Positions 7,735-17,274 of a stretch of 35,694 nt of DNA are shown piece by piece; the stretch's first letter is position 1; each line of letters opens with the position of its first letter. The translations under genes were made by a program, and so were the position numbers. This DNA is from Sphingobacteriia bacterium (GTDB lineage: Bacteria > Bacteroidota > Bacteroidia > Bacteroidales > UBA7960), in contig JAABSE010000036.1 in NCBI GenBank assembly GCA_011390575.1, forward strand, positions 1-35,694, read 5' to 3'. The notes under the pieces were generated by a model. The model did not search any database, was not told where the DNA came from, and saw only the letters and a program-made list of their open reading frames with translations.

Positions 7735-8481
7735 ATGAATAAAACCGTGCTGCTATTTGTTTCTCTTTGGTTAGGGTTTCTGGCGATCTCTTCAACTGCT
7801 CAATCGACGGATCGGCTTACCCGCATGCAGAACCAGATATACGAGAGTTTTGTGACGGGGGATGTACCCTTATGGGAGCGAACCATTTTCGAACTGGAAC
7901 GCTACTACCAGTCCAATCCCCGCGAGGATGTTTTATATGATTTGATACTGGCCCGGTATGGTTTTATTGCCTTTTCCCTGGAAAACGAACCTGCTATGGC
8001 CCGGCTTCATCTGGACAAAGCTGAGTCAGAGCTTGAAAAGTTGTTCAACTATCCGTCCCAGCAATCCAATGCATATGCATTTCAGGGTGCTTTTCTGGGT
8101 TTTCGAATCTCATTGAGGCCCATAACCGCCATCAGAAACGGTCCCCGTAGTTACAAGGCCATCAGCGAAGCTCTGGAAGCAGACCCCAATAATCCGGTCG
8201 CCTGGATGGAAACGGGCAATTCAAGGTTTTATACCCCTTCCACCTTTGGAGGAAGCAAACAGGAAGCGCTGGAGGCTTACTTAAAGGCTGTGCAGCTGTT
8301 CGAAAAAGATCTACCCAACAATCAGCGCTGGCTGTATCTCAACAGCCTGGTGGGACTGGCCAAAAGCTATGAATTTACCGATCGCAAACGCTTTGCCATT
8401 GCCACTTACGAAAAAGCCCTCACCTTTGAGCCGGAGCTCAAATGGGTGAGGGATGAATTGTTGCCACCTTTACGGGATTAA
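7735..8481 (+). CDS. Exported TPR-repeat protein of unknown function
   Basis: A 248-residue protein starting with a Sec signal peptide (MNKTVLLFVSLWLGFLAISS, probable cleavage after STA-Q near residue 22). The rest is helical and has TPR character: ISEALEADPNNPVAWMETGNSRFY, EALEAYLKAVQLFEKDLP, and the final ATYEKALTFEPELKWVRDELL. TPR domains mediate protein-protein contacts, here in the periplasm. It follows the carotenoid glycosyltransferase on the same strand by 84 bases and may belong to the same unit, perhaps in handling or placing the finished pigment. That link is inferred from position only. No catalytic motif is visible. Confidence 0.8.
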   Translation: MNKTVLLFVSLWLGFLAISSTAQSTDRLTRMQNQIYESFVTGDVPLWERTIFELERYYQSNPREDVLYDLILARYGFIAFSLENEPAMARLHLDKAESELEKLFNYPSQQSNAYAFQGAFLGFRISLRPITAIRNGPRSYKAISEALEADPNNPVAWMETGNSRFYTPSTFGGSKQEALEAYLKAVQLFEKDLPNNQRWLYLNSLVGLAKSYEFTDRKRFAIATYEKALTFEPELKWVRDELLPPLRD

Positions 8482-8512
8482 ATAGTGTCAGCAGGAAAAT
8501 TCATATTTTTTT

Positions 8513-8642
8513 GTGCTTGATAAGAAAGCGACAAGTGCAAGGCATGCGATGGCTGAAAAACAGGAGTCCCGAAATGATTTCGGGATGACGCTGTTTTGAA
8601 GACAAGCATAACGCAGCAATTGGTGATTTCTTGCAAGTACTA
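8513..8642 (-). repeat. Structured intergenic repeat, copy A (pfkA side)
   Basis: This copy is about 130 bases and matches 29010-29133. Shared blocks include GTGCTTGATAAGAA, GGCATGCGATGGCTGAAAAA, CTGTTTTGAAGACAAGCATA and ACGCAGCAATTGG. Read on the minus strand it starts exactly at the TAG stop of pfkA (8640-8642). Ends GTGCTTG and CAAGTAC are nearly inverted, AAAACAG/CTGTTTT forms an inner stem, and the tip is the hairpin TCCCGAAATGATTTCGGGA (8567-8585). In the other copy the tip has a different sequence but still folds. It lies in a convergent gap and may act as a terminator or 3' stabiliser, or be a small mobile element. Confidence 0.8.
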
Positions 8643-9830
8643 AATCAGAAAAAGGGGCTTATCTATAAAACTCTCATAAACCGGTCTCAATCTTTCGGTA
8701 TTGTAATGCTTGTCAATATCCACCAGCTTTTTGGTGCTGGTAACGATATCTACCGGGATGTTGTCGTAACGGCCGTTTTTGAGGATCACCAGCCTTCCGT
8801 GAATTCCTTTCAGAACCAAATCCAGTGCCAGATTGCCATAAGCCATAGGAACAATAGAGTCAATGGCGTCGGGGTCGCCGGAGCGAACCAGGTAACCCAG
8901 GTGCTGATTGATGGTTTCTACCCGCTTGCCGTTGTTAAATCGCGGCGAAAACTCCTTGATTTTTGCAGAAACTGCATCACCAATACCCCCTAGCTTGGCA
9001 TGGCCAAACATGTCGGTTTCGGTATTGGTAAACATCATGTCAACACCTTCAAAGGCGGCACCTTCAGAAACCAGCACAACGGAATAGTTGCTGGGGTTTT
9101 TACCTCTGTCATATACCAGCAATTCGGTGAGATGTTCCATTTTAAATTTGTACTCAGGAATTACGCAACGATTGGCTGCACCAGCCATGGTTGGAAGCAG
9201 GGCAGTGTAACCTGCATAGCGTCCGAAAACTTCCATCACCAGGATCCTCTCATGCGAGCCGGCTGAGGTTCTCAACAGGTTGGTCATGTGAATGGTGCGG
9301 GTAATGCAGGTACTGAAACCAATGCAGTAATCCGTTCCGGGTACGTCATTATCCATAGTTTTGGGTATCGCAACCACTTTTACTCCTTCTTTGTAAAGGC
9401 GTACCGAATAACTAAGGGTATCATCCCCACCAATGGGGATTAGGTAATCGATTCCGATGAAGTCTATATTTTTGAGAACTTCAGGGGTAAGGTCGTTCAT
9501 TTCCTTGTTGTACTTATCCTTGAGGTGGTCAGGTACATGCTTCTCGGGTACGTGACTCGGGCGGGTACGGGAGGTATGCAAAAAGGTACCCCCGGTTCTT
9601 CCTGCTCTGTTTACCAGGTCTTCGGTAAGTTCCATAAAGTTGGCATTGTTGTCATGCTTTTTGTCCCTGATAATATCTATCATGCCTGCCCATCCTCTGC
9701 GGATGCCTACTACCCTGTATCCTTCACGCAATGCCCTGATGGTTATTGCCCTGATGGCAGGGTTCAAACCGGGAACATCTCCTCCTCCTGTCAGAATTCC
9801 GATGGTTCCTTTGATTTTTGTTGTGTTCAT
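8640..9830 (-). CDS. pfkA: 6-phosphofructokinase, probably pyrophosphate-dependent
   Basis: This 396-residue PFK-family enzyme phosphorylates fructose 6-phosphate to the 1,6-bisphosphate in glycolysis. The phosphoryl-donor loop starts at GILTGGGDVPGLNPAIR (residues 11-27). The donor-specificity sites read GGDD (134-137) and PKTMDND (156-162, K157). The second Asp of GGDD and this Lys are the residues established for PPi-using PFKs; ATP enzymes normally have Gly at both. The sequence therefore predicts reversible PPi-dependent activity, although annotation pipelines usually call such proteins ATP-PFK. It stands alone on the minus strand, with a structured repeat beginning at its stop codon. 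Confidence 0.9.
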   Translation of the reverse strand: MNTTKIKGTIGILTGGGDVPGLNPAIRAITIRALREGYRVVGIRRGWAGMIDIIRDKKHDNNANFMELTEDLVNRAGRTGGTFLHTSRTRPSHVPEKHVPDHLKDKYNKEMNDLTPEVLKNIDFIGIDYLIPIGGDDTLSYSVRLYKEGVKVVAIPKTMDNDVPGTDYCIGFSTCITRTIHMTNLLRTSAGSHERILVMEVFGRYAGYTALLPTMAGAANRCVIPEYKFKMEHLTELLVYDRGKNPSNYSVVLVSEGAAFEGVDMMFTNTETDMFGHAKLGGIGDAVSAKIKEFSPRFNNGKRVETINQHLGYLVRSGDPDAIDSIVPMAYGNLALDLVLKGIHGRLVILKNGRYDNIPVDIVTSTKKLVDIDKHYNTERLRPVYESFIDKPLFLI

Positions 9831-10082
9831 CTCTTTTCCAAACGTTTAAATGAATAATGGTTTTTTATATTTATCCGGAAATATGTATTTTTTGCATGTC
9901 CCCGGTATAAAACAATGTAAATGGTAAAAATACAAAATTTCTCCTCTTAACGGCAAAAGTTGAAGGGGAATTTTTCCCAACAGAAGACATGTGGATGAAA
10001 AAATCAGACAAAGAATTTTAGGTTCTATTGCTAATTTAGTGGATAAGACTATAATTTGATAATAAATTAGATGCAGTTCATT

Positions 10083-10156
10083 CATAGACGGAAGACGGAA
10101 GAGAATCCACTTCGGTCTTCTGTCTCCGGTCTTCTGTCTTCGGTCTTCTGTCTATG
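10083..10156. repeat. Inverted repeat with internal 14-base tandem units
   Basis: The gap 9831-10330 holds no credible gene. The arm CATAGACGGAAGACGGAAGA (10083-10102) matches the reverse complement of 10137-10156 with two differences, so the block can fold. Within it, the 14-base unit CGGTCTTCTGTCT plus one varying base occurs three times in a row (starts 10113, 10127, 10141). Simple purine/pyrimidine-biased repeats of this kind occur between genes in some Bacteroidota, and the function here is unknown. The rest of the gap is AT-rich apart from the der promoter. Confidence 0.7.
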
Positions 10157-10292
10157 CCAATTGAATCAATACAACTCGTATTTATTTTCACTAAAAGTGC
10201 AGTAGAACCGAATTTTATTTGTTGGATGTTTCTTTTTTGTGGAAGAACTCAATGCACAAAAAACACCAAGTTATATTTCGGTCTAAATTTCG

Positions 10293-10300
10293 TACCTTTG
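10293..10300 (+). promoter_or_regulatory. Candidate der promoter, -7 element
   Basis: TACCTTTG matches the Bacteroidota sigma-70 -7 element TAnnTTTG. Transcription would start near 10307, leaving a leader of about 24 bases before the der ATG at 10331. No good TTTG -33 element is seen at 19-21 bases upstream. Confidence 0.55.
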
Positions 10301-10330
10301 CACACTTTATAAAATCAGAAAATCAGCCTT

Positions 10331-11635
10331 ATGTCAAATATTGTAGCATTAGTGGGTCGCCCCAATGTGGGCAAATCCACCCTTTTTAACCGCCTTACCC
10401 AAACCCGTACGGCCATTGTAGATCCAACAGCCGGTGTTACACGCGACAGGCATTATGGCAAAAGCGACTGGAATGGTTGCGAATTTTCTGTTATTGATAC
10501 CGGGGGATATGTATTTGGCTCGGATGATACGTTTGAGGAGGAAATCAGAAAACAAGTGGAACTGGCTGTAGATGAAGCCTCTGTTATTCTCTTCATGGTC
10601 GATGTGGTGGAAGGTTTAACTCCTCTGGATGAGGATGTAGCTGCCATGCTGCGTAAGTCAGGCAAAAAAGTTCTGGTAGTAGCCAATAAGGTAGATAACC
10701 ACGGACGCCTGGCAGGCCTTGCAGATTTTTACAGCATGGGCCTTGGAGAGGTGTATGGTATTTCTTCCATCAACGGAAGTGGAACCGGAGATTTACTCGA
10801 CCCCGTGGTAGAGGCACTGGAGAAAATCCCGATGGAAGAGGTGGAGGATATTCCCAAATTTGCCATCATTGGCCGCCCCAACGTTGGCAAATCGTCACTC
10901 ATCAATGCGCTTATAGGCAAGGAACGAAACATTGTAACTCCCATTGCCGGCACTACCCGCGATTCCATTTATACCCGCTACAAAAGCTTTGGCTTTGATT
11001 TTTTCCTTGTGGATACAGCCGGACTAAGAAAGAAAGGGAAAGTGCATGAAAACCTCGAGTTTTATTCGGTGATGCGTTCTATTCGTGCCATTGAAAGCGC
11101 CGATGTGTGCCTGGTGCTTATTGATGCCAAAGAAGGGCTGGAGGGGCAGGATGTAAATATTATCAGCCTGGCCATTCGCAACAACAAAGGGGTAGTGATT
11201 CTGGTGAACAAATGGGATTTGATTGAGAAGGACCATAAAACAGTAGAAGAGTTTACGGAGCGCATCAAACGGAAAGTTGCTCCTTTCACCGATGTTCCTA
11301 TCATTTTTACCTCCGTGGTTACAAAACAAAGGATTATCAAAGCCCTGGAAACCGCTGTGGAAGTTTATAAAAACCGTATACAAAAAATCACTACCAGCAA
11401 GCTCAATGAAGTGCTGTTGCCCATCATTGAGAATCAGCCTCCTCCGGCAGTAAAGGATAAATATATTCGGATTAAATACATTACCCAGCTTCCCACCCAT
11501 TATCCTACATTTGCCTTTTTCTGCAACCTGCCGCAATATGTACGCGATTCTTATCTGCGGTTTCTTGAAAACCAGATTCGCAAAAACTGGAATTTTACCG
11601 GGGTTCCCATCAGGATTTTCTTCCGGAAAAAGTAA
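10331..11635 (+). CDS. der: Ribosome biogenesis GTPase Der (EngA)
   Basis: A 434-residue protein with the unique tandem GTPase layout of Der, which acts in 50S subunit maturation. First G domain: GRPNVGKS at 9-16, DTGG at 56-59, NKVD at 119-122. Second G domain: GRPNVGKS at 181-188, DTAG at 228-231, NKWD at 293-296. A C-terminal KH-like domain follows, starting at about residue 350 ([20 protein letters not shown]). All nucleotide-binding motifs are intact. The S4-domain gene follows 34 bases downstream and is probably co-transcribed. A TACCTTTG promoter box is 31 bases ahead of the start. Confidence 0.97.
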   Translation: MSNIVALVGRPNVGKSTLFNRLTQTRTAIVDPTAGVTRDRHYGKSDWNGCEFSVIDTGGYVFGSDDTFEEEIRKQVELAVDEASVILFMVDVVEGLTPLDEDVAAMLRKSGKKVLVVANKVDNHGRLAGLADFYSMGLGEVYGISSINGSGTGDLLDPVVEALEKIPMEEVEDIPKFAIIGRPNVGKSSLINALIGKERNIVTPIAGTTRDSIYTRYKSFGFDFFLVDTAGLRKKGKVHENLEFYSVMRSIRAIESADVCLVLIDAKEGLEGQDVNIISLAIRNNKGVVILVNKWDLIEKDHKTVEEFTERIKRKVAPFTDVPIIFTSVVTKQRIIKALETAVEVYKNRIQKITTSKLNEVLLPIIENQPPPAVKDKYIRIKYITQLPTHYPTFAFFCNLPQYVRDSYLRFLENQIRKNWNFTGVPIRIFFRKK

Positions 11636-11669
11636 ATCAACGAATTCTGCAATCATCACAAATCATTGC

Positions 11670-12044
11670 ATGGAAAAAACTGTAAGGATAGATAAATGGC
11701 TATGGGCGGTGCGGTTGTTCAAAACACGCAGTCAGGCCACTGACGCCTGTCGTGCAGGAAAAGTTAAGATAGCATCCGATTCGGTAAAGCCTTCGCGGGA
11801 GGTAAAGAAAGAACAGGTTATAAGCCTTCATGCAGGGGCCATCACCAAAACGGTGAAAGTGGTTGAGTTGCTTGAGAAGCGGGTGGGAGCAAAACTGGTA
11901 CCCAATTACATGGAAGACCTTACACCAGCAGAGGAGTACCATAAGCTGGAACTCCTCCGCGATAATCCGCTTGCCAAACGCAAGGGGCGTCCTACCAAAA
12001 AAGAGAGACGCGATATAGATGACTGGCTGGGTTGGGAAGAATAA
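11670..12044 (+). CDS. S4-domain RNA-binding protein (Hsp15/HslR family)
   Basis: This 124-residue basic protein opens with the S4 RNA-binding fold: VRIDKWLWAVRLFKTRSQATDACRAGKVKI, then VKPSREVKKEQVISL. The C-terminus is rich in Lys and Arg (NPLAKRKGRPTKKERRDIDDWLGWEE), as in Hsp15-type proteins that bind stalled 50S subunits carrying nascent chains. I chose ATG at 11670. The frame is open further upstream (ATG at 11511), but that would overlap der by more than 100 bases and add non-family sequence. The gene ends two bases from the convergent ugd stop, leaving no room for a separate terminator. Confidence 0.9.
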   Translation: MEKTVRIDKWLWAVRLFKTRSQATDACRAGKVKIASDSVKPSREVKKEQVISLHAGAITKTVKVVELLEKRVGAKLVPNYMEDLTPAEEYHKLELLRDNPLAKRKGRPTKKERRDIDDWLGWEE

Positions 12045-12046
12045 TT

Positions 12047-13441
12047 TTATTCCTCCCCTTTGCCAATGGCTTTCACTTTAAATCCAATGTTTCTGAGCAT
12101 TTCGTGATCGAGCAGATTTCTGCCATCAAAAATAAACGCAGGTTTTTGCATATCCCTGAAAATTCTTTCCCAGTCAAGGCTCTTAAATTCGTCCCATTCC
12201 GTTATGATAGCTACAGCATGGGCATCCTTGAGTGCTTCGTAAGGATCCTTCACAACTTCCAGCATTTTTTTATTTTCAGCCGCCGGGCGGGTTTGCAGGT
12301 AATTCAGGTCTGCGTACATGCTCGCTGCAGGTACCTGGGGGTCGTAAACGCTTACCTGCGCAAGATCTTCCAGAAGATGGTCCGTAATATATATGGCTGC
12401 AGACTCTCTGGTATCGTTGGTATCTTTTTTAAATGCCCAGCCCAGCATTCCAATTTTTTTGCCTGATACTGTATTGAAAAGAGAATGGATAATGTTTTGG
12501 GCAAATCTGCGTTTCTGATAGTCATTCATTATGATAACCTGATCCCAGTAAGCAGCTACTTCGGGCAGATTGAAATACTCACACAGGTATACCAGGTTTA
12601 AGATGTCTTTCTGAAAACAAGATCCTCCGAAACCAACAGACGATTTCAGGAATTTGCTGCCTATACGGGTGTCGGAGCCAATGGCATAGGCCACTTCATC
12701 CACATCTGCGCCGGTAACTTCGCACAAGGCTGAAATGCTGTTGATAGAAGAAATTCGCTGCGCCAGGAAAGCATTGGCGGTAAGCTTGCTCAACTCCGAT
12801 GACCAGAGGCGGGTTTGAATGATGCGCTCACGGGGCACCCAGTGAGCATAAACGGAAGTGAGAGCTTCAATGGCTTCCAGTCCTTCGGGGGTTTGGTCGC
12901 CACCAATAAGCACCCTGTCAGGATTATGAAGATCTGTGACGGCAGTCCCTTCGGCCAGGAACTCCGGATTGGACAACACCTGGTATTTCACGCCATTGGA
13001 CTGTTCTCCCAGAATGGCCTTTATGGACTGCGCGGTACGCACCGGAAGGGTAGATTTTTCCACCACAATCTTGTCTGATTTGCTTACTTCAGCAATTTTG
13101 CGGGCACTCAATTCAATGAATTTCAAATCTGCTGCACGCCCTTTCCCCAATCCATAGGTTTTGGTAGGGGTGTTTACACTCATGAAAATCATTTCCGATT
13201 CTTCGATGGCTTTGTCTATATCCGTGCTGAAAAACAGGTTTCTGCCTCTTGCTTCCTTTACTACTTCCAGCAGGCCGGGTTCATAAATGGGAAGATCATC
13301 TGTTTGCCAGGCTGCAATCCTGTCTGCATTGATGTCAACCACTGTAACCCTGATGTCAGGGCATTTCTGGGCAATAACTGCCATGGTGGGTCCTCCCACA
13401 TAACCGGCTCCTATACAGCAGATGTTTTTTATTTTTGTCAT
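12047..13441 (-). CDS. ugd: UDP-glucose 6-dehydrogenase
   Basis: A 464-residue enzyme that oxidises UDP-glucose twice with NAD to UDP-glucuronate, feeding capsule, LPS or exopolysaccharide synthesis. It has the N-terminal NAD motif GAGYVGG (11-17), VDIN at the strand end, [15 protein letters not shown], and [10 protein letters not shown]. The catalytic helix is [16 protein letters not shown] (K219, N223), and the nucleophile Cys is C275 in [10 protein letters not shown]. The domain order and the [11 protein letters not shown] segment resemble the longer, animal-like UGD branch rather than short E. coli Ugd. No polysaccharide genes adjoin it. Confidence 0.95.
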   Translation of the reverse strand: MTKIKNICCIGAGYVGGPTMAVIAQKCPDIRVTVVDINADRIAAWQTDDLPIYEPGLLEVVKEARGRNLFFSTDIDKAIEESEMIFMSVNTPTKTYGLGKGRAADLKFIELSARKIAEVSKSDKIVVEKSTLPVRTAQSIKAILGEQSNGVKYQVLSNPEFLAEGTAVTDLHNPDRVLIGGDQTPEGLEAIEALTSVYAHWVPRERIIQTRLWSSELSKLTANAFLAQRISSINSISALCEVTGADVDEVAYAIGSDTRIGSKFLKSSVGFGGSCFQKDILNLVYLCEYFNLPEVAAYWDQVIIMNDYQKRRFAQNIIHSLFNTVSGKKIGMLGWAFKKDTNDTRESAAIYITDHLLEDLAQVSVYDPQVPAASMYADLNYLQTRPAAENKKMLEVVKDPYEALKDAHAVAIITEWDEFKSLDWERIFRDMQKPAFIFDGRNLLDHEMLRNIGFKVKAIGKGEE

Positions 13442-13537
13442 AGGGAATGAAAAATATTAAGTTTGTGTGATAAAATAAAATATATGCATGAAAATAGTCC
13501 TTTTTCGTGGATTTATTTCTGCATATATTTGGCTATT

Positions 13538-13545
13538 CAAAGTTA
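13538..13545 (-). promoter_or_regulatory. Candidate ugd promoter, -7 element
   Basis: On the minus strand this reads TAACTTTG, matching TAnnTTTG. The implied leader to the ugd start at 13441 is about 90 bases and AT-rich. No clear -33 TTTG is seen. Confidence 0.4.
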
Positions 13546-13572
13546 GAATAAAAATCCGGAGTAAAGAAAGCT

Positions 13573-15360
13573 TTAAGATACCGTCTTCCCATTTTTGAAT
13601 ATTTTGTCAATATAGGGCTCATATTCCTTTGTCAAATAAGAGCGTCTGAGTTTGAGGGTTGCACTTAGTTGTCCGGTTTCCACCCCCCATTCATGGTCCA
13701 TAAGCTCAAATTTCTGGATGCGCTCATAATCACCAAAAAATGTGTTGTAATGAGTTATTTCTTTCTGGAATATCTTTTTAATTTCAGGATTTGAAATCAT
13801 GTCAGCATTGCCCGACCATGGAATTTCTTTTGATTTGCACCAGTTTTTTAAATGATTAAAATCGGGCACAACCAAAGCAGCAGCAAATTTCTGGTTTTCG
13901 CCCAGAACCAGTATCTGGTCGATGAAGGGCGATTCCTTGAACTTATTTTCAATAACCTGCGGAGCGATGTACTTGCCAAATGATGTTTTAAAAATAACCT
14001 TTTTACGGTCGGTGATTCTTAATTGTCCTTCCGGCTCAATACGACCGATATCGCCTGTGTGAAACCAACCTTCACTGTCCATTACTTCGCGGGTGAGCTT
14101 CTCGTCTTTGTAATATCCTACCATCACATTAGGACCCTTGACAAGGATTTCACCATCTTCAGCAATTTTTACCTGCACATCTTTTAATACCGGACCTACA
14201 GTGCCAAACCTGATGCCATTGGGTTCGAAGTTGCTTACCGCGATTACGGGTGAAGTTTCGGTAAGTCCGTACCCTTCAATAACTCTGACCCCAACCGCCC
14301 AGAAAACCCTGTTGAGACGGGGTTGCAGGGCTGCTCCACCTGAGACGATGATGTCAAGGTTTGTGCCCAGTGCCTCTTTCCATTTGCTGAAAACCAGTTT
14401 GCGGGCAATGCTGAGCTGTAGCGCATAGTAGGGGTTGCGCTTTTCCTTTTTATAATCATAATTCAACCCTACCTGGTTGGCCCAGAAGAAAATTTTCTTT
14501 TTCATCCCTCTCAAAGTGCGCCCTTTGGCCAGGATTTTATCATATACTTTTTCCAACAGACGGGGTACTGTAGTAAATACATGAGGATTGACGATTTTCA
14601 GATAGTCTCCAATGAGGGCCATGTTGGAAATATAATACATGGAAAGTCCTTTGTAGATAAACATATAGTTCATCATGCGCTCATAAATATGACAAAGCGG
14701 AAGGAAACTCATGGCACGGTGCTCAGGACCATAAGGGGGTATATGAGAAACAGCCTTGAAATTGCTGACAATATTGTTATGGCTTAGCAATACTCCTTTG
14801 GGAACTCCTGTAGTGCCGCTGGTGTATATAATCGTAACGATATCATCGGGAGTGATGGAGTCTTTGAGGGTTTGCAGCAATCCGGGTTGGGGATTGTCAA
14901 TGCCCAGCTGCACCAGTTCATTGAAATGCTGAATGCCAAAAAGGTTCTTAAAGGTATATAGTGCTTTGATGGAAGACAACTTGGGGATAATATCCCTGAT
15001 TCTTCTGTACATCTCTTCTCCGGCTACAAAAACATATTTAACTTCTGCATGCTGCAGGATGTATTCATAATCCTTGTCGCTAATGGTGGGATAAATGGGA
15101 ATATGTATGGCGCCGGTTTGCTGTATTCCCATGTCCAGGATGGTCCACTCAGGGCGATTAAACGTTATGGAAGCAATTTTATCTCCTTTTTGTATTCCCA
15201 GTTTCAATAAGCCATAACTGATAGCATGAGCATGTTCGAGAAATTCCCCGGTTGAGTATTTTTTCCATTCCCCTTCATCTTTCCCTGCCAACGCATCGGG
15301 TTTGTCGGGACAGAGTTGAGCATACCTGTCCAGCAGATCAAAAATTCTGGTTACTTCCAT
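13573..15360 (-). CDS. Long-chain acyl-CoA synthetase (AMP-forming)
   Basis: This 595-residue ANL-superfamily adenylating enzyme activates fatty acids to acyl-CoA via an acyl-AMP. The P-loop YTSGTTGVPKG is at residues 179-189, and the family motifs GYGLTETSP, then GWFHTGDIG and DRKK, follow in order. The length and the eukaryote-like C-terminal part (ITDRKKVIFKTSFGKYIAPQ) fit the FadD15/long-chain group common in Bacteroidota. It is monocistronic, with 131 bases to ugd and 280 bases to the peptidase upstream. Chain-length preference cannot be read from the sequence. Confidence 0.93.
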   Translation of the reverse strand: MEVTRIFDLLDRYAQLCPDKPDALAGKDEGEWKKYSTGEFLEHAHAISYGLLKLGIQKGDKIASITFNRPEWTILDMGIQQTGAIHIPIYPTISDKDYEYILQHAEVKYVFVAGEEMYRRIRDIIPKLSSIKALYTFKNLFGIQHFNELVQLGIDNPQPGLLQTLKDSITPDDIVTIIYTSGTTGVPKGVLLSHNNIVSNFKAVSHIPPYGPEHRAMSFLPLCHIYERMMNYMFIYKGLSMYYISNMALIGDYLKIVNPHVFTTVPRLLEKVYDKILAKGRTLRGMKKKIFFWANQVGLNYDYKKEKRNPYYALQLSIARKLVFSKWKEALGTNLDIIVSGGAALQPRLNRVFWAVGVRVIEGYGLTETSPVIAVSNFEPNGIRFGTVGPVLKDVQVKIAEDGEILVKGPNVMVGYYKDEKLTREVMDSEGWFHTGDIGRIEPEGQLRITDRKKVIFKTSFGKYIAPQVIENKFKESPFIDQILVLGENQKFAAALVVPDFNHLKNWCKSKEIPWSGNADMISNPEIKKIFQKEITHYNTFFGDYERIQKFELMDHEWGVETGQLSATLKLRRSYLTKEYEPYIDKIFKNGKTVS

Positions 15361-15572
15361 AATCCTTGTGTTGGTGTGCTTTTTTTAGGTAAAAACAAAT
15401 CAGGCGCAAGATTGACTTTTGGTTCCAGCAAACATCTGTTTAAGCCGATTTTGCGAAATTAGGAAAAAAACATCAAACCCTTTGTATAAATTGCAGAAAG
15501 ATGTGTAGAAAGTACGCATAAGTTTTCTATGGTCCTTTGTTGAAAGGGGATTTATGAGTTTTTGCGGAGCTT

Positions 15573-15614
15573 AAAAATAAAGGGGTGAAACAGGTTTACT
15601 GCCTGCTTCACCCC
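15573..15614 (-). terminator. Terminator of the M20 peptidase gene
   Basis: GGGGTGAA (15582-15589) pairs with TTCACCCC (15607-15614), extended by CAGG/CCTG inside. On the minus strand the stem is followed by a T-rich tract (complement of 15573-15581). It lies 27 bases past the peptidase stop. The rest of the gap 15361-15640 shows nothing I can name. Confidence 0.8.
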
Positions 15615-15640
15615 AAATTTGTAAATGCAGATACGGAAAA

Positions 15641-17011
15641 TTATTTCTGCATCTCAGTAAAATATTTGTAGAAGTAAGGAATGGTTTCTATCCCTTTGCG
15701 GAATTGTTCGAGGGAGTAGTTTTCATTGGGAGAGTGGATGGCATCTGAATCCAGCCCGAATCCCATTAGGATAGACTTAAGCCCCAGCACTTTTTCGAAA
15801 AGGGAAATAATGGGAATACTTCCACCGCTTCTTACCGGAATCGGTTTAATGCCGTAGGTCGTTTCAAAAGCTTTTGAAGCCGCCTGGTAAGCCACGGTAT
15901 CTGTGGGAGAAACGTAGCCTTCTCCACCATGCAGAAACTCTACTTTTACCTTTACTGATTCTGGTGCGATAGATTCAAAGTAATCTTTGAAAAGCTGTTC
16001 TACCTTTTTAGACTCCTGGTGGGGTACCAGTCGCATACTGATTTTTGCACTTGCCTTAGAAGGAAGAATGGTTTTAGCGCCCGGTTCGGTATATCCTCCC
16101 CAGATACCATTTACATCGAGGCTGGGGCGAATGCCGGTGCGTTCAGCGGTGCTGTAGCCTTTCTCTCCTGCTTCTTTTTTTATGTTGATTCCTTTTTTGA
16201 AAGCTTCCAGATCGAAAGGTGCGCGCGCCATTTCTTCTCTTTCTTCTTTACTGAGCTCTTCCACGTCATCGTAAAAACCAGGGATGGTAATATGATTGTT
16301 TTCGTCGCGCAGTTTGGCGATCATTTCGCACAGCACATTCAGCGGGTTGTCTACTGCGCCGCCATACAATCCTGAATGGAGGTCGTGGCTGGGGCCTGTC
16401 ACTTCTACTTCCATGTATGCCAGTCCGCGCAAACCTGTAGTGATTGAAGGAGTGTCGGGCGAAAGCATGGAAGTGTCTGAAACAAGAATCACATCTGCCG
16501 AAAGCTTTTCTTTGTGGGCTTTACAGAAATTTTCCAGGCTGGGTGATCCAATCTCTTCTTCTCCTTCAATCATAAATTTAACGTTGCAGGGAAGCTGGTT
16601 GGTTTTCAGCATGTATTCAAAGGCTTTAAAATGCATAAACATCTGGCCTTTGTCGTCGTTGGCACCACGGGCATAAATTCTCCCATCGCGCACTTCGGGT
16701 TCAAAAGGTGGGCTTTTCCAAAGGTCGAAAGGTTCTGCCGGCTGAACATCGTAATGGCCGTAAATCAGAACCGTGGGCAGGGATGTATCCAGAATTTTCT
16801 CTCCATACACTACAGGATGACCTTCTGTTTCCATCACTTCTGCAAGGTCTGCACCCTCTTTCAGGAGCTTTTCTTTGATCCATTCAGCAGCAGCATACAT
16901 ATGCTCCTTATGGTCTTCTTTGGAGCTTACCGAAGGGATTCTTATCAACTCAAATAATTCTTCAAGAAAACGATCCTGGTTTTCTTCGATATACTTCTTT
17001 AAATCATGCAT
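15641..17011 (-). CDS. M20 family dipeptidase
   Basis: A 456-residue zinc-dependent dipeptidase or carboxypeptidase of the CNDP-like M20 subgroup. Metal-site motifs are intact: GHYDVQPA (H86, D88), GANDDKG (D119), the catalytic/metal pair in EGEEEIGS (E151, E152), VSDTSML, and the late His in DAIHSPNE. The lid dimerisation domain starts near SITTGLRGLAYMEVEVTG. No signal peptide is present, so it is cytoplasmic. It likely hydrolyses dipeptides. A strong hairpin terminator follows its stop codon, so it is probably a single-gene unit. Confidence 0.93.
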   Translation of the reverse strand: MHDLKKYIEENQDRFLEELFELIRIPSVSSKEDHKEHMYAAAEWIKEKLLKEGADLAEVMETEGHPVVYGEKILDTSLPTVLIYGHYDVQPAEPFDLWKSPPFEPEVRDGRIYARGANDDKGQMFMHFKAFEYMLKTNQLPCNVKFMIEGEEEIGSPSLENFCKAHKEKLSADVILVSDTSMLSPDTPSITTGLRGLAYMEVEVTGPSHDLHSGLYGGAVDNPLNVLCEMIAKLRDENNHITIPGFYDDVEELSKEEREEMARAPFDLEAFKKGINIKKEAGEKGYSTAERTGIRPSLDVNGIWGGYTEPGAKTILPSKASAKISMRLVPHQESKKVEQLFKDYFESIAPESVKVKVEFLHGGEGYVSPTDTVAYQAASKAFETTYGIKPIPVRSGGSIPIISLFEKVLGLKSILMGFGLDSDAIHSPNENYSLEQFRKGIETIPYFYKYFTEMQK

Positions 17012-17274
17012 AAAATAAGGTTTTAAAATTTGTATTTTGACAGGGTAAAATGAAAAATGAAATTAATTGCAGGATACAATGTTTGCGGTTTTGAAAAAAT
17101 TGTTAAGTTTACACGAGTATTAAAGCAAACCTACATATTTTTTTACAAAAATCAGCATGCTACAGCCATAAAAACTTTAACAGATTAGGGCAGCCTGCAA
17201 AAAGGTTTGAAAAAAGTATAATGTCAGTTTCAATCGCTGCCTTGTTAAGTGCAGGGAAACAAAAGGGTTAGCTT

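Noticed and set aside
10113-10154. Three regularly spaced direct repeats suggesting a CRISPR array
   Set aside because: Units are only 14 bases, directly abutting without spacers, and no cas genes are near.
11024-11659. Long minus-strand open frame opposite der
   Set aside because: It is antisense to the well-conserved second half of der and its predicted product has no recognisable features.
11511-11669. Longer N-terminus for the S4-domain protein
   Set aside because: It would overlap der extensively and the added residues have no family similarity; ATG 11670 starts the S4 domain directly.
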